From Prionace glauca (lineage: Eukaryota > Chordata > Chondrichthyes > Carcharhiniformes > Carcharhinidae): a stretch of DNA of 64,000 nucleotides. The stretch is from positions 60,456,515-60,520,514 of the forward strand of contig CM075760.1 in assembly GCA_037974335.1 (NCBI GenBank), written 5' to 3'. Both the position numbers and the translations under genes were made by a program. The notes beneath the pieces are model-generated. The model worked only from the letters and a program-made list of their open reading frames with translations, was not told the DNA's origin and ran no database searches. Positions 22,068 through 32,164 of this stretch are shown here, piece after piece. Positions within the stretch are counted from its first letter, which is position 1. The number at the start of each line of letters is the position of its first letter.

Positions 22068-25000
22068 AAGAACATAAGAACATAAGAACATAAGAAATAG
22101 GAGCAGGAGTAGGCCATCTGGCCCTTCGAGCCTGCCCCGCCATTCAATAAGATCATGGCTGATCTGTCGTGACTCAGCTCCACCTTCCCGCCCTCTCCCC
22201 ATAACCCTTAATCCCTTCTCTTATCAAAAACCCATCAACCCGTTTCTTAAAAATATTTAGCGAGGCAGCCTCCACCACTTCAACGGGCAGAGAATTCCAG
22301 AGATTCACCACCCTTTGAGTGAAGAAGTTCCTCCTCAACTCTGTTCTAAACCGCCCCCCCTTTATCTTGAGGCTGTGCCCCCTAGTCCTACTGTCTTTTT
22401 TGAGCGGGAACAGTCTCTCCACCTCTATCCTATCCATCCCATTCATCATCTTATACGTCTCAATGAGATCTCCCCTCATTCTTCTAAACTCTAACGAGTA
22501 CAAGCCTAGTTTATTCAGCCTCTCCTCATAGCTCAATCCCCTCAACTCCGGTATCAGCCGAGTAAACCTCCTCTGCACTCCCTCCAGGGCCAAAACATCC
22601 TTGCGCAGGTGCGGCGCCCAAAACTGCACACAGTACTCCAGCTGCGGCCTCACCAATGCCCTATACAGCTGCAGCAAGACCTCCCTACTTTTATATTCAA
22701 TCCCCTTCGCTATGAAGGCCAGCATCCCATTCGCCTTCCTGACCACCTGCTGCACCTGCAAGCTGGGTTTTTGCGACTCATGCACAAGGACCCCGAGGTC
22801 CCTCTGCACCGTCGCCTGCTGCAGTTTTTCGCCCCGTAAGTAATAGTCCTTCCTACCATTCCTCCTACCAAAGTGGACCACCTCACACTTGCCAACATTG
22901 AATTCCATTTGCCATTTCCTGGCCCATTCGCCCAGCCTATCTAGATCCTTCTGCAGACTCTCCACACCCTCCGCACAATTTGCCTTTCCCCCAATCTTGG
23001 TGTCATCAGCAAATTTCGACACCCTGCACTCGGTTCCCTCCTCCAGATCATCTATATAAATGGTAAATAGCTGAGGCCCCAGCACCGACCCCTGGGGCAC
23101 CCCACTAGTCACCAACCGCCAATCCGAATAGCATCCATTGACCCCCACTCTCTGCCTCCTATTTGACAACCAATCCTCTATCCACGCTAACACCCTACCC
23201 CCAACTCCATGTCCCCTGACCTTCTGCAATAACCTCTTGTGAGGTACCTTGTCAAACGCCTTCTGAAAATCCAGAAAGACCACATCCACCGGCTCTCCTC
23301 CATCCACTGCCCTAGACACATCCTCATAGAACTCCAGTAAATTTGTCAGACACGACTTCCCTTTAATGAAACCGTGTTGCGTCCGCCCTATCAAGCAATT
23401 CCCCTCAAGATGCCTCGCTATTTCCTCCTTAATGACGGTTTCTAACATTTTACCTACCACAGACGTTAAACTAACCGGCCTATAATTCCCCGCCTTTTGC
23501 CTGGCACCCTTCTTAAACAACGGCGTAACATTAGCCGTTTTCCAATCTTCCGGCACTTCCCCGGAATCCAGCGACGTCTGGAAAATAACCACCAAGGCAT
23601 CCACTATCACCTCCGCCATTTCTTTCAGAACCCTCGGATGCATTCCATCCGGTCCTGGGGACTTGTCCACAATCAGCCCCTCCAGTCTGTCGAGCACCAC
23701 CTCTCTAGTAACAGTAATGTCATTAAGACCCTCCATTCCTACCACCTTTCCATCGCTAACACCCGGCAAATTATTCACGTCCTCCTCCGTGAAGACAGAA
23801 ACAAAGAAGTTATTCAAGACCTTAGCCATATCCCTATCCCCTACCACTAGCTCCCCTTTCTCATCCTCTAAAGGACCAACGTTTATCCTAGCCAGCCTCT
23901 TCCTTTTTATATATTTATAAAAACTCTTGCTATCCTTTTTTATATTAAGTGCTAGCCCAGCCTCATAGCTTCTCCTACCCTCCTTTATCAATTTCTTTGT
24001 CAATCTTTGTTGACATTTAAACCTTTCCCAATCCTCTTCTCGCCCACTGCTCTTAGCTACTCTAAACTTCTCCGCTTTTAATTTAACACTTTCCTTCACC
24101 TCCTTCGTTATCCACGGCTTATTACCTCTCCTCCTACTGTCCTTTTTAACCATCGGAATAAATTTCTGCTGAGCACCAAGAAAGATCTCCTTAAAGATCC
24201 TCCACTGCTCCTCAGCAGACCTACCTTCCAACGCGTTCCCCCAGTCCACATTCGCCAATTCTTCTCTCATCCTACCATACTCCCCTCTATTCAAACAAAG
24301 GACGCGTGTCTGGGAACCCACTTTCTCCTCCTCCATCTGCACCAGAAACTCCACCATACAATGATCACTCTCTCCAAGAGGATCCTTCACCGCAAGGTCC
24401 CTAATTCTACCCGCCTCATTACATAGCACCAGATCCAAGATAGCTCGCTCCCTCGTCGGCTCCAACACACACTGTTCAAGGAAATTATCCCGGCAGCATT
24501 CCAAGAACTCCTCCTCGAGCCCACCTCGTCCAACATGGGTCGACCAATCAATATGCAGATTGAAATCTCCCATAACTACTGCCGTCCCATTCCTGCACGC
24601 TGCACTTATTTGCGCGTTAACAGCCCGCCCCACCTCCAGATCATTATTCGGGGGCCTATAGACGACACCCACTAGCGTCTTCCTCCCTTTTCTGTTCCTA
24701 ATCTCCACCCACAACGATTCCACTTTCTGCTCCTTGGCTCCGATATCATCCCTTGCTACCACCTTGATACTATCCTTAATCAGCAGAGCTACTCCACCCC
24801 CTCTTTCCTCCTGCCTATCCTTCCTGAACACTTGATAACCCTGTACATTCATCTCCCAGTCCCTGTCACCTTGCAGCCACGTCTCTGTAATGGCCACCAG
24901 ATCGTATCCATTTGTGTCGATCTGCGCCATCAGCTCATCCATTTTATTCCGAATGCTTCGTGCATTCAGATAAAGCGCTTTCATCCCAGCCTTCACCTGG

Positions 25001-25178
25001 ACCCTACTTGCCGTAACGCCACCAATTGGGACATCCTTTGCCTCTTCCCTTACCTGTACCCTATCCTTAACTTTAGACCTCATAGCTTCACCTACCCTCG
25101 CACCCTCCCCCCCCCTAATTAGTTTAAAGCCTTGTCTACAGTCCTCTTTACTCGATTCGCCAGCACTCTGGTCCCAAC
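22068..25178 (-). mobile_element. CR1-type LINE with complete ORF2
   Basis: A non-LTR retrotransposon, 3' end at the left. The 3' end carries a short (ATAAGAAC)n, i.e. TTCTTATG on its own strand, microsatellite tail, the CR1 hallmark, followed by ORF2 and about 95 bp of 5' sequence. There is no ORF1, so the element is 5'-truncated but keeps the whole enzymatic ORF. Close relatives in this window (7890-8800, 19540-20105, 56490-56965) share its wording nearly base for base, indicating recent spread of this subfamily. It is inserted in an older SINE-like repeat. Confidence 0.95.
22174..25083 (-). CDS. LINE ORF2: endonuclease/reverse transcriptase, 969 codons, uninterrupted
   Basis: The protein nicks genomic DNA and copies its own RNA into the nick. 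Domains in order: apurinic-type endonuclease, residues about 35-245, with LYLNARSIRNKM (37-48), ITETWL (65-70), VVYRPPN (140-146), VMGDFNLHIDW (170-180) and the catalytic S-D-H (239-241); a linker with PWITKEVKESV (about 323); reverse transcriptase with DWKTANVTPLFKKG (about 513), NYRPVSLTSVVG (533-544), FLDFQKAFDKVPHKRLL (603-619), [10 protein letters not shown] (661-670) and the catalytic F-A-D-D (691-694); and a C-terminal domain with LVRPQLEYCVQFW and FFTQRVVNLWNSLPVEVVEA. All catalytic residues visible in this family are present and there is no stop or frameshift. Length fits CR1 ORF2. The start at 25083 is the first ATG in frame; the true start is uncertain since nothing upstream decides it. 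Confidence 0.95.
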   Translation of the reverse strand: MRSKVKDRVQVREEAKDVPIGGVTASRVQVKAGMKALYLNARSIRNKMDELMAQIDTNGYDLVAITETWLQGDRDWEMNVQGYQVFRKDRQEERGGGVALLIKDSIKVVARDDIGAKEQKVESLWVEIRNRKGRKTLVGVVYRPPNNDLEVGRAVNAQISAACRNGTAVVMGDFNLHIDWSTHVGRGGLEEEFLECCRDNFLEQCVLEPTRERAILDLVLCNEAGRIRDLAVKDPLGESDHCMVEFLVQMEEEKVGSQTRVLCLNRGEYGRMREELANVDWGNALEGRSAEEQWRIFKEIFLGAQQKFIPMVKKDSRRRGNKPWITKEVKESVKLKAEKFRVAKSSGREEDWERFKCQQRLTKKLIKEGRRSYEAGLALNIKKDSKSFYKYIKRKRLARINVGPLEDEKGELVVGDRDMAKVLNNFFVSVFTEEDVNNLPGVSDGKVVGMEGLNDITVTREVVLDRLEGLIVDKSPGPDGMHPRVLKEMAEVIVDALVVIFQTSLDSGEVPEDWKTANVTPLFKKGARQKAGNYRPVSLTSVVGKMLETVIKEEIARHLEGNCLIGRTQHGFIKGKSCLTNLLEFYEDVSRAVDGGEPVDVVFLDFQKAFDKVPHKRLLQKVRGHGVGGRVLAWIEDWLSNRRQRVGVNGCYSDWRLVTSGVPQGSVLGPQLFTIYIDDLEEGTECRVSKFADDTKIGGKANCAEGVESLQKDLDRLGEWARKWQMEFNVGKCEVVHFGRRNGRKDYYLRGEKLQQATVQRDLGVLVHESQKPSLQVQQVVRKANGMLAFIAKGIEYKSREVLLQLYRALVRPQLEYCVQFWAPHLRKDVLALEGVQRRFTRLIPELRGLSYEERLNKLGLYSLEFRRMRGDLIETYKMMNGMDRIEVERLFPLKKDSRTRGHSLKIKGGRFRTELRRNFFTQRVVNLWNSLPVEVVEAASLNIFKKRVDGFLIREGIKGYGERAGRWS

Positions 25179-25335
25179 GGCAGATTCCCTTCTCTAAAAT
25201 ACATTAGTGAAGCAGGTAGGTTTTTACACAATCGACAATGATATCATGGCCATAAGTGGATTCTTATTTCCAGATGCTTTTTTTACTGAATTTAAATCCC
25301 ACCATCTGTGGTGGTGGGATTCGAAGTCGGGTCCT

Positions 25336-25694
25336 GAGAACATTAGTTAAGTTTGTGCATTAATTGCCTCGCGATAACATGACGCCATTTCTTCCCTCCT
25401 TTTTGTATCCAGTCCCAAATTACAGTGACAGCTACCCACACCTGAAATAAAATTATTCCAGCAATTAGTTACACAAATCGATAATAATTCTTCAAATGGA
25501 TTATATTTTTGCTGCAATGTGCAAATCAGACTGACGTTTTTACCCCGATAAGGTAATGTCATCTTCTTTATGTCTATTCTCTTGTGAAGGGGGGTACAGA
25601 ATTAAGGGACTTGATTTACAATCAAAGTGTTTTTTTCTCTATAACAGAGGCTCAAATATAATTTCACCTTTTGGAGTGGCAGAGACGTTCCAAT
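25336..25694. other. Spacer between LINE-split repeat and VH relic
   Basis: No leader exon like that at 34344-34389 is found here, although it would be expected if the VH relic were whole. No repeat recognised. Confidence 0.5.
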
Positions 25695-25795
25695 GGATCT
25701 CACTCTTTCTGCCTCAGTGTTAGTCTGTCTGTTGAATATTCCAGTGTCAGCAATCAATTCACTGGGAATAATCCTCGGTGTTTTTTGATATATTT
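25695..25795 (+). pseudogene. Relic of the VH leader intron
   Basis: Matches the leader intron of the intact VH (34418-34512): CCTCAGTGTTAGTCTGTCTG against TCTCAGTGTTAGTGTGTCTC, then TCAGCAATCAATTCACTGGG against TCAGCAATCATTTCACTAAG, then TCGGTGTTTTTTGAT. The expected intron end is displaced about 300 bp by an inserted repeat. Confidence 0.85.
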
Positions 25796-26088
25796 TATTT
25801 GATTTATTATTATCACACACATTCGTACACAGTCTTGCGCACTATACAGACGGAGCATACCGTGCATAGAGAAGGAAGGGAGAGAGTGAAGAATATTATG
25901 TTGTAGTCATAGCTCGGGTCTAGAAAAATATCAATTTAATGCGAGGTAGATCCATTCAAAAATCTGATTGCAGCTGTAAAGAAATAGTTTCTGATTCGGT
26001 TTGTAGTCTCCTCAGAATTTGTTTTTATCTAGTCCCTGATGGAAAAAGGTGAGAGAGTGTGTCCGGGGTGAGGTGTGTTTTCTTTTCA
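25796..26088. repeat. Interspersed repeat inserted in the VH relic's intron
   Basis: It lies exactly between the two halves of the relic's leader intron and has no counterpart in the intact VH. It includes CACACATTCGTACACAGTCT and a Gly/Glu-rich right end (AGAGAGTGTGTCCGGGGTGA). I recognise the wording as a dispersed vertebrate repeat but cannot name its class. Confidence 0.65.
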
Positions 26089-26102
26089 TAGTTTTTTTTA
26101 AA

Positions 26103-26516
26103 GTGTCGGATCGGAGGTTGTGTTGACTCAGCCAGAGGCAGAAACCGGGCATCCCTGAGACTCCCTGAGACTGAGCTGTAAAGACAAAGTGTTCAATATG
26201 GGCAGCAACTGGATGGTCTGGGTCCAACCAGTCCCTGATAGTGTTTATAGTCTCTCCTTCAGTATGATAGACTTGGATCAACCCACAATTCCTCCGCCCC
26301 AGAGATTCAGAATCAATTTATTCCACCCAAAGACACTTAAAACAACGTGAAGAGAAATTGCTGGACAGTCTCATGACATCTGGACTCGAAACGTCAGCTG
26401 TTCCCTCTCCTTACAAATATTGCCAGGCCTGCTGAGATTTTCCAGCATTTTCTCTTTGGGTTTGAATTCCAGAATCTACAGAATTGTTTTTATACTTCAA
26501 ACAACATTTTCTCTTT
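26103..26516 (+). pseudogene. IgH V segment pseudogene, same family as the intact VH
   Basis: The reading is [17 protein letters not shown], stop (TGA 26156-26158), D-S-L-R-L-S-C-K, then N-M-G-S-N-W-M-V-W-V-Q, close to the intact V ([20 protein letters not shown], with C and GWIRQ). The first framework Cys and the conserved Trp remain. CDR2 is garbled, FR3 begins normally (RF, then HPKTLKTT), and is split at 26347 by a repeat; it resumes at 26494 (ACTTCAAACAACATTTTCTC) and then fades. The second Cys, the recombination signal and the leader are absent, and the acceptor region is altered (AAAG for ACAG). It cannot encode a chain. No D, J or constant-region remnants are visible downstream, so either only the 5' part was duplicated or the rest was lost. 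It could still serve as a sequence donor for gene conversion; nothing here tests that. Confidence 0.92.
26347..26493 (-). repeat. Repeat inserted in FR3 of the VH relic, with 12-bp target duplication
   Basis: The segment contains GACTCGAAACGTCAGCTGTT and GAGATTTTCCAGCATTTTCT, shared in reverse orientation with 30740-30870. The flanks ACTTAAAACAAC (26335-26346) and ACTTCAAACAAC (26494-26505) differ by one base and both match the single ACTTCAAACAGC in the intact V, so they are a target-site duplication. Confidence 0.82.
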
Positions 26517-27194
26517 GCAAATAACTATAAACCGAGTATTCCTATCTTTCTTCTGTCTGTCCTACACAGACTCCAGTTCCATGTGATGAAAATAACCCTT
26601 CACCACCACTGAAATATCCGAGAAATCCACCCAGTTGTATTAAACCTGCAGTGGAAAGTCACCCATCCAGAGGGCAGGTTTCAGCAAGATGGTTCACAAT
26701 CACCAATTAATGTTAGCTTTGTCAGTGACGCTCGCATCCAGAGATTCAATAAAACCAGTGCAAATTGCTGCAGATTCCGGAAATCTAAAACTAAAACAGC
26801 AACAGTGCTCCTCAGCATCTCAATGGATATCGTCAGAGAAAGAGAACCAGCTTCGTATTTAACATCAATGCCAGGATGTAAAATCTCTTGATATAATTAT
26901 GAACAGCAAGTCTGTTCTGTACAATTTCCTACCCAAATCCTCATTTGTCAAATAAAATCGCAAATTTGTTGGCCATTTATCACAACCGGGTTTGTGGGAG
27001 TTTGTGGTACGTAACGTACCTGGTTAGTTACAACATGAGAACAGCGACTAAATTCAGCAAAGGTACCTCAGTGAGTTTTAATAACTTTGGGCCGACATGA
27101 GGTCGGGTAAAATGTTCTATACCTTCAAATTCCCCCATAATTTGTAATACTTTGGAATCGCTGAGATTAATGTGAATATAATCACTGCTCTGCC
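26517..27194. other. Intergenic, nothing recognised
   Basis: Searched by eye for recombination signals, a JH motif (WGQG) or CH exons belonging to the VH relic; none found. Confidence 0.5.
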
Positions 27195-27665
27195 TGATCA
27201 TAGAAGCATAAAATCATAGAATCCCTACAGTTCAACATGGTCATTCGGTCCAATAACTCTGCAGCGGGCTCTCCAGCACAGCATCCTACCTAGGCAAGCT
27301 TTCATCCGATCCCGGCAACCACACATATTCACAGGCTAATCCCCCGAACCTACACATTATTGGACACTAACAGGAAATTTAGCATAGACAATTTACATTG
27401 GGCCTGGGAATGATGCTCTGCCGGATAGCAGACTTGATGAACCAAATGGTCTCCTTCTGCACTGTAGGGATTCTATGATTCTACTTTGCACATCATTGAG
27501 CGCTAAGGGGCAATTTATCACAGCCAATCCACCTTACCTGCACATCCTGGGACTGTGGAAGGAAACTGGAGCACTCGGAGGAAACTCACATGGATATGGA
27601 TAGAATGTGAAAACCACACACAGTCACCCAATGTTAGAATCGAACCCGCCTGTGAGGGAGCAAAA
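27195..27665. repeat. SINE pieces in both orientations
   Basis: A minus-strand tRNA-type SINE (AGAATCCCTACAGTTCAACA at the left; GAATCGAACCCGCCTGTG at the right) is interrupted or rearranged at about 27400-27485 by a plus-strand SINE 3' end (AAATGGTCTCCTTCTGCACT, then GTAGGGATTCTATGATTCTA). Confidence 0.75.
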
Positions 27666-28439
27666 ATAATCGTATCTCTTAGTGATAACCACATTTTTTA
27701 CTCTTCCCTCATGTGAGTGTGATCACTATTTGTGAAGGAATATTTCAGACATCAGATCTGTTTTTTTTATTTAACTTGTCGAGTTTAAATAGATTAAATC
27801 CTCAATCAGATTAACATTCAGTGGAATATCAGCCTGTTCACAGATACTTTATTAATTGTGACATCAGAACTTTCAGAACTAATTCTGAAATGAAATGTCT
27901 TATTTTATTGTAGTTAAGTACAGCCGGAGTTATGAATGTTCAAAAAGTTTTATTCATATGTTATTTTATTCAGTTTTATTCAACTGTTAAAATTCTTAAA
28001 ATAAATCGCTATGTTGAGTTGAAACTGATCAATAAGTGACGGTTTATCTGTTTTTTCTGTCATGAACATTTCATTGTAAACAGTGAGGTATTTATGTAAA
28101 TAAATACAAGAATAGCAATTCCAAATTAGATTGTTGACTGACAAAAACACAACAAATATTTCCCCACCAACACAGCACAGAAATTGAGACAACCATGCAA
28201 ATCAATCAACGGATTCCAGTAATGATTGTTTTTCAACAATATTTATTCATCAGTAATGTGAGGAAAAATATCATGATGATATCTATGTTCAGAATTAGGA
28301 AATAATCCCTCTGATCCCGAAATGTAATGACACAGAAAACACAGAACATCTCCTGTGTTTCATCTCTTTCTCTGTCTTTCTCCTGTCTGGTTCTGCGTCT
28401 TGTCTCTCCACGATGGTTCATCGTCTTCACTCCACAGCA
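27666..28439. other. Intergenic AT-rich DNA
   Basis: No exon or repeat family recognised. It contains one perfect octamer word ATGCAAAT (28195-28202), but nothing nearby uses it. Confidence 0.5.
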
Positions 28440-28505
28440 AAAGAACATAAGAACGTAAGAAATGGGAGCAGGAGTAGGCCATCTAGCCCCTCGAGCCTGC
28501 CCCGG
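28440..28505 (-). repeat. LINE 3' tail fragment, young subfamily
   Basis: Only the extreme 3' end is present (AAGAACATAAGAACGTAAGA, GGAGCAGGAGTAGGCCATCT). It matches the tail of the LINE at 22068. Confidence 0.85.
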
Positions 28506-28689
28506 GCTCGAAAAAATCAATGTTTGCCCAATGTATTCTCTCAGCCACAGGTACAGGTTTCTAAAAGAATATAATTCAATAAATTGGAATCCATGACTGA
28601 GATTTACTCTAAAAGATCTCTTGAGAAATCAATGATCTTGAAATGCTTGAAACATTTTCTTCTGCACCTAACCTCGGTTCCACCTGGTG

Positions 28690-29230
28690 ATAAGGATTCA
28701 ATGTGGAATCTTTCCCTATATTTAGCCGGTGTTGTCCCTGTCCTTGGAGTATTTGACTGGACAGAGTAGAGGAATATTTACTCTGCGTCTGAACTCATTG
28801 TTCCTGGTTTATGAATGGTTGATATATCTTTGTCAGGGAAGATTTAATCCGTATCGAATCTCTGCTGTACCTAGCCTGGGTGTGTTTTGTGGAACTGTGT
28901 GGACGGCTCTTTCCCCTATACCTAACACTAATTTAAACCTGCCTCCTGGATCTCGGAAGGAAGAGTGCAGGAGAGATTTTACATAGAAGAGTGTCCATGC
29001 TCTTTCTGCCTTAATTTTGTTTGAACAGATTTATAGACGGAGTTTCACTCTGTTTATAGACAGTACAATGTTGTAAGAACGTTTGAATTGGATAGTTTAG
29101 AGGGAGATTCTCTTTGCATCTCACTTATGCTATTCCTGATTTAGGAGTTATTAATTTGCCAGTACAGAGGGGATTTTGCATTCTGCAGCGAACCCCATGT
29201 TACTCCTGTCCTGTAAGATTTTGATGGGAG
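28690..29230 (+). repeat. Decayed repeat units of about 70-80 bp
   Basis: Recurrent wording (TGTCCCTGTCCTTGGAGTAT, TTTACTCTGCGTCTGAACTC, TGTACCTAGCCTGGGTGTGT, AGATTTTACATAGAAG) forms a diverged tandem array. The same units in reverse complement occur at 62930-63480. Open frames through it are not genes. Confidence 0.6.
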
Positions 29231-29339
29231 AGTCGGCCGTCTTTACAAATTTCATGGGGATTGAACCAGTATCTTTATATTACAGTAAATTTACCCTGTG
29301 TTAGCTCGTATTATGAGCCATGCCTTCGTTTATTTTCCA

Positions 29340-29610
29340 CTGGACCCTAACTCATTCTATCTTGCATGTAGAATGTTATGTTGTCTGTCTTTGCACATAG
29401 TAAATTGGATATATTATCTGTCTGTACTAAATTAGACGCTGTCCCTGCTTATATTGTATGTCACTATGTTTCTGTTTATATTAAACGAGACATTGCCTCT
29501 GTTTATATTAATTTAGATCTCTCTCTGTTTGTATCAAAGTCGATGCAATCTTATTTCTGCAATTGTCCATATCCGCGTTTATATTGTATTAGACATGGTC
29601 TCAGTTTTTA
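29340..29610 (+). repeat. Diverged tandem repeat of about 32 bp
   Basis: Units such as CTGTTTATATTAAACGAGAC and CTGTTTATATTAATTTAGAT recur about seven times with drift. Confidence 0.6.
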
Positions 29611-30479
29611 CTGCACTGGTCAATGCCAGTAATGATTAAAGTGGCTGGGAGAACACAATTCTCTGCATCCTTCTGCAAGGACAACCTGTGTGAGGTTTTG
29701 GACACTGGAAAAGAAATCTGAAATCTACTTCTGCTGGCTGCAGTGAAAGTGGATATCAAGTCCTGTGTAGCATTCACTGTCAATGAAGAACAAAAAAACA
29801 AAGAAAATTACAGCACAATAAAATACTGGTGATCCAATACTGCCCGTTTCTGGATCTTGCCTGATAACAATCTTTTTTATCCCAACATATTATCTCTTCT
29901 TCTCACAAAACCGTGAAGTAAAACAAACCTAATTCAAAGAGAGGCATAGTTAGTGCAGGAACAAAATTGCCAAAGTGAAATATATATCGGGTGAGTATCA
30001 AATATTACATCACCAGAGAGAATGCCGTGTGCAATGTAAACTGAGCTCTGGTCTAGCAGAGTTTTAACTGAGCCAGGCTGTATTTTAATATAAACAGGGG
30101 CCTGGTTCAAGAAAATAGTAATGAGTTAGTGCCGAGTGCCACGTGGGGATGGTCAAATGCCAAATTCCAATCAGACCCATATCCCGTGAACGAAACATTT
30201 TTAAAAATAACATTGTCAAGTGAAATAAAACTGAGGCAGTGTCTCGCACAGTTTTACTGATATAGGAACTTCTTAGACATGAACTGAGACAGTGCTGAGT
30301 AATTAATGATACGAATAAGGAGAATATAAAAAAAAGTTCAGAAAGATCGTAATTATTTTCACCAATTACCATCCATTTGCAATTTAATAATTTCATTCAC
30401 CAGATCTCATTCATATATAATGAGGAATATATTTACAGTTACTCTGTGATAAGAAAGCGACGTTGCCTCGGCCCCCATT
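29611..30479. other. Intergenic, nothing recognised
   Basis: AT-rich DNA, no exon or known repeat. Confidence 0.45.
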
Positions 30480-30675
30480 TATTCCCCATTGCTAATTGCA
30501 TTCAGTAAGCTGGTGGTGAACCGCCTTATTCAATTGCTGCAGAACCTGCAGTGTAGGTACACCGACAGTGCTCTTAGGGAGGGTGTTCCTGGACTCCGAC
30601 GCAGCGTAAGTAAAGGAGTGGTCCAAGAGAGGTTTGTGAGTGTCTTGGAGAGGAGTTTACAGCCGGGGTTGTTCC
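30480..30675 (+). repeat. Interspersed repeat, same family as 18777-19250
   Basis: CATTTATTCCCCATTGCTAA, TAAGCTGGTGGTGAACCGCC and GGTGTTCCTGGACTC match the other copies; only the 5' third is present. Confidence 0.75.
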
Positions 30676-30734
30676 AATTCCCCAGTTATCATCAACTCAT
30701 ACAGATAAACAATTAATTCACCAATTATATTCAT

Positions 30735-30875
30735 CAGTTTGATAAAAGCAAAATACTGCAGATTCTGGAAACTGAAACAAAAATAATGAATGCTGGAAAA
30801 TCTCAACGAGTCTGACAGCATCTGTGGAGAGAGAATAGAGCCAACGTTTCGAGTCAGTGTGTTTTTTTTTGGAAG
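30735..30875 (+). repeat. Interspersed repeat, same family as the insertion in the VH relic
   Basis: GCAAAATACTGCAGATTCTG, GCTGGAAAATCTCAACGAGT and CCAACGTTTCGAGTC are the reverse complement of the 26347-26493 wording. A further fragment lies at about 31145-31235. Confidence 0.7.
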
Positions 30876-31235
30876 AAATTGAAGAGGATGATGACATTGA
30901 GAAATGATGTGGGTGGACAGGGATTAGGATTTTTTTGAGAATATAGTTTCTGATTGGGATGTTGATTAGTTTAGGATGAAGAAGTTTGTCCTGATATTTG
31001 GGATCACTCTGTGAATTAATGCAGCTTATGTGAGTGTCTCGAAATAGTATCTATTATTTCTGTTATTCCCATCTCACAGGAAATTTATGCAGCTTTTCTA
31101 ACACGTTGCAGGAAGCAATGATGATCTATCCATAGCAGCAGGGATACTCTGCCGAAGGGTCATCCAGATGTGAAACAAAGGCTCTATTCTGTCTCCACAG
31201 ATGTTACTGAGATTCTCCAGTATTTTCTGTTTATT

Positions 31236-32164
31236 TTCGGCATTTCGGCATTGATATATAACTGTACTTTGCTTCGTATAATTTATTGATATTAAACTTT
31301 ATTGACAACACATTGGCTTTTTGACACCAAGAAATAAAATCTGTCCCAGAATTCAGTGGGGAATGGAATTAATTCAGACCGAGGATATGAACAGCTAACC
31401 AGCAGCCTCTGCGCTTCATTGACAAGTCACCACCTCATCATCACACAGAAAGTCCTGATACATAGCTGGAGTGTGTGATGGTTTTCAAAGTGATGATATA
31501 AATGGAACAACCGGCACTTCATGTGAAGTTACTGAATCTTTAAATTCCGATTCATTATTACACTGTTTTGGGAAATAATGTTACACTTGTAGTTTTCCAG
31601 TGAGCTTCACAAATATTTCTGTTGCTACTTTATTTACTTTTCACCCTGTTGTCTTCACTAATTTGGGTGAGGGTTTGTTGATTGATTTGTTGTATATGAA
31701 AGAAGCAGTATTTTATATAGTACAATCATTCCTCCTCAACCAAATCCCGCTCTCTCTTTCTGTCCTGGATATGAAGATTCAGCATCAGCAGAGATATAAA
31801 CCATCCGAACTGCAGGAAAATCTCCCCCTACTCTTCAAGAGGATCAGCTTGCTAACTCCCGAGAAACTCGGAATGTATTTCACCCAGACACTCTGGAAGG
31901 ATTGATGGATACACATTGAATAAAGGAGTTGTTTCAATTTATGAAGTAGTCAAACACAAATATGGAAATGTAGAACAAAATCATTCAGTCCCATTTATCA
32001 ATGAATCCACCAATCCATTCACTAATCCCTCAATCAAAATATTCAGGCATCCAACAGTCATTCATCCATCAGTCATTCAAATGTCATTCATTCCTGTGTC
32101 AACACAGTCATACATTTATTGTTTGTGTCGATGGTGGCATCAATTATTTTAATTGATCCAGTGA
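31236..32164. other. Intergenic, nothing recognised
   Basis: No exon. A short CATTCATCCATCAGTCATTC simple-repeat stretch lies near 32000-32100. Confidence 0.45.

Larger units (their letters stand above)
21990..25335 (-). repeat. SINE-like repeat split by a LINE insertion
   Basis: The left piece (GAGGGCAGTGAGAGCCAATC to GATCACACAT, about 21990-22067) and the right piece (GGCAGATTCCCTTCTCTAAA to TGGTGGGATTCGAAGTCGGG, about 25179-25335) are the two sides of one element also seen at 47640-47930. Its far end carries GGGATTCGAA, the complement of a tRNA T-arm/B-box. About 20 bp of the element expected between the pieces is missing, consistent with a small deletion at LINE integration. Confidence 0.75.

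Noticed and set aside
22601-23920. Plus-strand frames opposite the LINE (for example MRRCGAQNCTQYS)
   Set aside because: They are antisense shadows of the LINE ORF2 and recur wherever the LINE does.
28195-28202. Perfect octamer ATGCAAAT as a V-gene promoter element
   Set aside because: It is 6 kb from the working V and downstream of the VH relic; no leader or V follows it. Chance occurrence in AT-rich DNA is likely.
26517-32160. D, J or constant-region remnants belonging to the VH relic
   Set aside because: I searched for WGQG-type J words, paired heptamer/nonamer signals and CH cysteine motifs and found none convincing.
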